From NCBI GenBank assembly GCA_039184055.1, contig JBCDBH010000110.1, forward strand, positions 1 to 15,874: 15,874 nucleotides of DNA. The letters are read 5' to 3'. Made by a program: the position numbers and the translations under genes. Below, piece after piece: positions 14,482-15,874 of the stretch. Positions within the stretch are counted from its first letter, which is position 1, and each line of letters opens with the position of its first letter. A model generated the notes under the pieces. It made no database searches, had not been told where the DNA came from, and saw nothing but the letters and a program-made list of their open reading frames with translations. The stretch comes from JBCDBH01 sp039184055. Its GTDB lineage: Bacteria; Acidobacteriota; Thermoanaerobaculia; Multivoradales; J023.

Positions 14482-15874
14482 CGCCGGTGGCTCGGGCGCG
14501 CGTTCGAGCCCCGGTTCGACCGCCGCCAACACCCAAGCCAAGGTGGCGTACGCGGCGACGTTGTGGGTCAAACCCTCGGGATCGATTCGATCGAGCGTGT
14601 CGTTGATGGTGTGATGGGTGTCGAAGTACTTCGTGCCGTCCTGGGACAGATCGAATACCGGAACCCCGAGCGGACGTAGCGGAATCAGATCCGCGCCACC
14701 ACGACCGGTATTGCCATCGTACGGCACGTCGAGTGGCTCGAGCAGCGTGGCGATGTCCTGGATCAGCGGCAGGTCGCTATCGGCCACCCACGAGCGGAAC
14801 GAGATCACGTGATCGGCGCCGAAGTCGGCTTCGACTGCGCCGACATGACTCGCCATGTCGAGCTCGTAGCGTTCGGCGTAGGCGCGCGCGCCCGACAAAC
14901 CGAATTCCTCGTTGGCGGTGAGCAACACGCGCACGGTGCGTTTGGGGGTCATCGACAAGAGACCGATCTGACGCGCCGCTTCGGTGACGATCCCGATTCC
15001 CGAGCCATCGTCGATCGCACCGGTGCCGAGGTCCCAGGAATCGAGATGCGCGACCACGAGAACGATCTCGTCGGGGTACTCGGCGCCGACGATCTCACCG
15101 ATGACGTTCGCGGACTCCTTCTCACCGAAGTATTCGCAGCCGAGATCGAGACGGAACACCACCGGTTCTCCCAAGGCGATCTGGGCGGCGAGCACATCGG
15201 CATCGGGATTCGAAAGCGCGGCGGCTGGAATCCTCTCGACCTCGTCGCTGTACCTCATCGTGCCGGTATGGGCGATGCGATTGATCGACGTACCCACCGA
15301 GCGGATGATGACCGCCACGGCGCCTTTCTCGGCCGCCGCCACCGCTCCACCGACTCGCTTGGCCACCGCCGGCCCATACCCCGCGCCGGTCGCGGTTCGC
15401 TCCATCTCCTCGTCGATGAAGACGATCCGGCGCGCCACCGCGGCGCGGTCGAGGGTCGCCAACTCATCGAGCGACGTCACCCGCACCACCTCGGCCTCGA
15501 TACCGCCCGCCGGTGTTCCCACACTGCCACCGAGCGCGGCGACCACCATGGGCTGCGGATACGGTGAGACCGTTTGCGCGATGGCGTGACCCCGTTCCCA
15601 ATGCGGCACGGTGACCGGCTCGGTCCGAACATTGGCAAAGCCCAGATCACGCAACTTGGCTTCCGCCCACGCCACCGCGCGACGATCACCCTCCGAACCC
15701 GCCAACCGAGGCCCGACCTCGACGGTCACCGACTCGATTATTTCGTAAGCGCGGTTGGCGGTCTGGATTTGCCGCTGGAGCTCACGCGTGGCGTTCGCGA
15801 CGTCCTCCGGAACCACCTGGAGCGTTGCCGCGGCCTCGGCCGGCGCGCTCCCATCCGGGTCGGCGGCGCAACCC
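14476..15874 (-). CDS. M28-family zinc metallopeptidase, probable lipoprotein (5' end beyond window)
   Basis: The frame is open to the right edge. Its first readable residues are G-C at 15873-15868, then AADPDGSAPAEAA, which looks like the end of a lipobox with the lipidated Cys. The true start therefore lies outside the window, and GTG 15816 is only an internal valine. Counting from that GTG, residues about 105-225 form a PA-like insert and 235-440 the M28 peptidase domain. Metal and catalytic residues are visible: H257 (VVAHLDSWD), D269 (GAIDDGSG), E303-E304 (ANEEFGLSG), D331 with E329 (VEADFGAD) and H402 (THHTINDTLD). The architecture matches carboxypeptidase Q-like or aminopeptidase-like members that clip dipeptides or small peptides outside the cytoplasm. 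All zinc positions look intact, so it should be active. Confidence 0.92.
   Translation of the reverse strand, partial: GCAADPDGSAPAEAAATLQVVPEDVANATRELQRQIQTANRAYEIIESVTVEVGPRLAGSEGDRRAVAWAEAKLRDLGFANVRTEPVTVPHWERGHAIAQTVSPYPQPMVVAALGGSVGTPAGGIEAEVVRVTSLDELATLDRAAVARRIVFIDEEMERTATGAGYGPAVAKRVGGAVAAAEKGAVAVIIRSVGTSINRIAHTGTMRYSDEVERIPAAALSNPDADVLAAQIALGEPVVFRLDLGCEYFGEKESANVIGEIVGAEYPDEIVLVVAHLDSWDLGTGAIDDGSGIGIVTEAARQIGLLSMTPKRTVRVLLTANEEFGLSGARAYAERYELDMASHVGAVEADFGADHVISFRSWVADSDLPLIQDIATLLEPLDVPYDGNTGRGGADLIPLRPLGVPVFDLSQDGTKYFDTHHTINDTLDRIDPEGLTHNVAAYATLAWVLAAVEPGLERAPEPPAR

Overview
The window is GC-rich and densely coded. It holds ten protein genes and no RNA genes, CRISPR arrays or insertion sequences, and no stretch over 300 bases lacks a gene. 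Two adjacent secreted proteins of the VWFA-related Acidobacterial family, together with PD40 propeller, M28 lipoprotein and AAA-cyclase genes, point to Acidobacteriota (possibly a Thermoanaerobaculia-like lineage). This is an inference from gene content; no 16S rRNA gene is present.

Layout from left to right. At 1-3072 (minus strand) lie two tandem secreted VWFA-related proteins, the left one cut by the window edge. At 3073-3331 is a divergent control region with a 16/15-bp tandem repeat. At 3332-5869 (plus) is leuS, leucyl-tRNA synthetase. It converges, with only 6 bases between stop codons, on a six-gene minus-strand run from 13786 down to 5876. In transcription order this run is: exported PD40 propeller protein, MSOX-type flavin amine oxidase, DUF4442 hotdog protein, TPR plus cyclic-nucleotide-binding (CNB) protein, CNB plus PilT-type ATPase fusion, and a zinc-ribbon/class III nucleotide cyclase/AAA ATPase protein. 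Gaps are 9, 32, 58, -29 (overlap) and 26 bases, so an operon is likely. Upstream of it, at 13787-13937, is a divergent region holding two copies of a 44-bp palindromic element. At 13938-14411 (plus) is a small three-helix membrane protein. It is followed by 17-bp tandem repeats that run into the 3' end of an M28 metallopeptidase lipoprotein (minus, cut by the right edge).

The most interesting content is the 5876-10645 block. A predicted cyclic-nucleotide synthase sits beside two proteins with intact-looking CNB phosphate-binding cassettes, one of them fused directly to a pilus-retraction-type ATPase. I infer a local signalling module in which a cyclic nucleotide gates a type IV pilus or type II secretion-like motor. 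Function and ligand cannot be read from the sequence alone.

Large open frames antisense to nearly every gene are by-products of the high GC content and codon bias and were not annotated.
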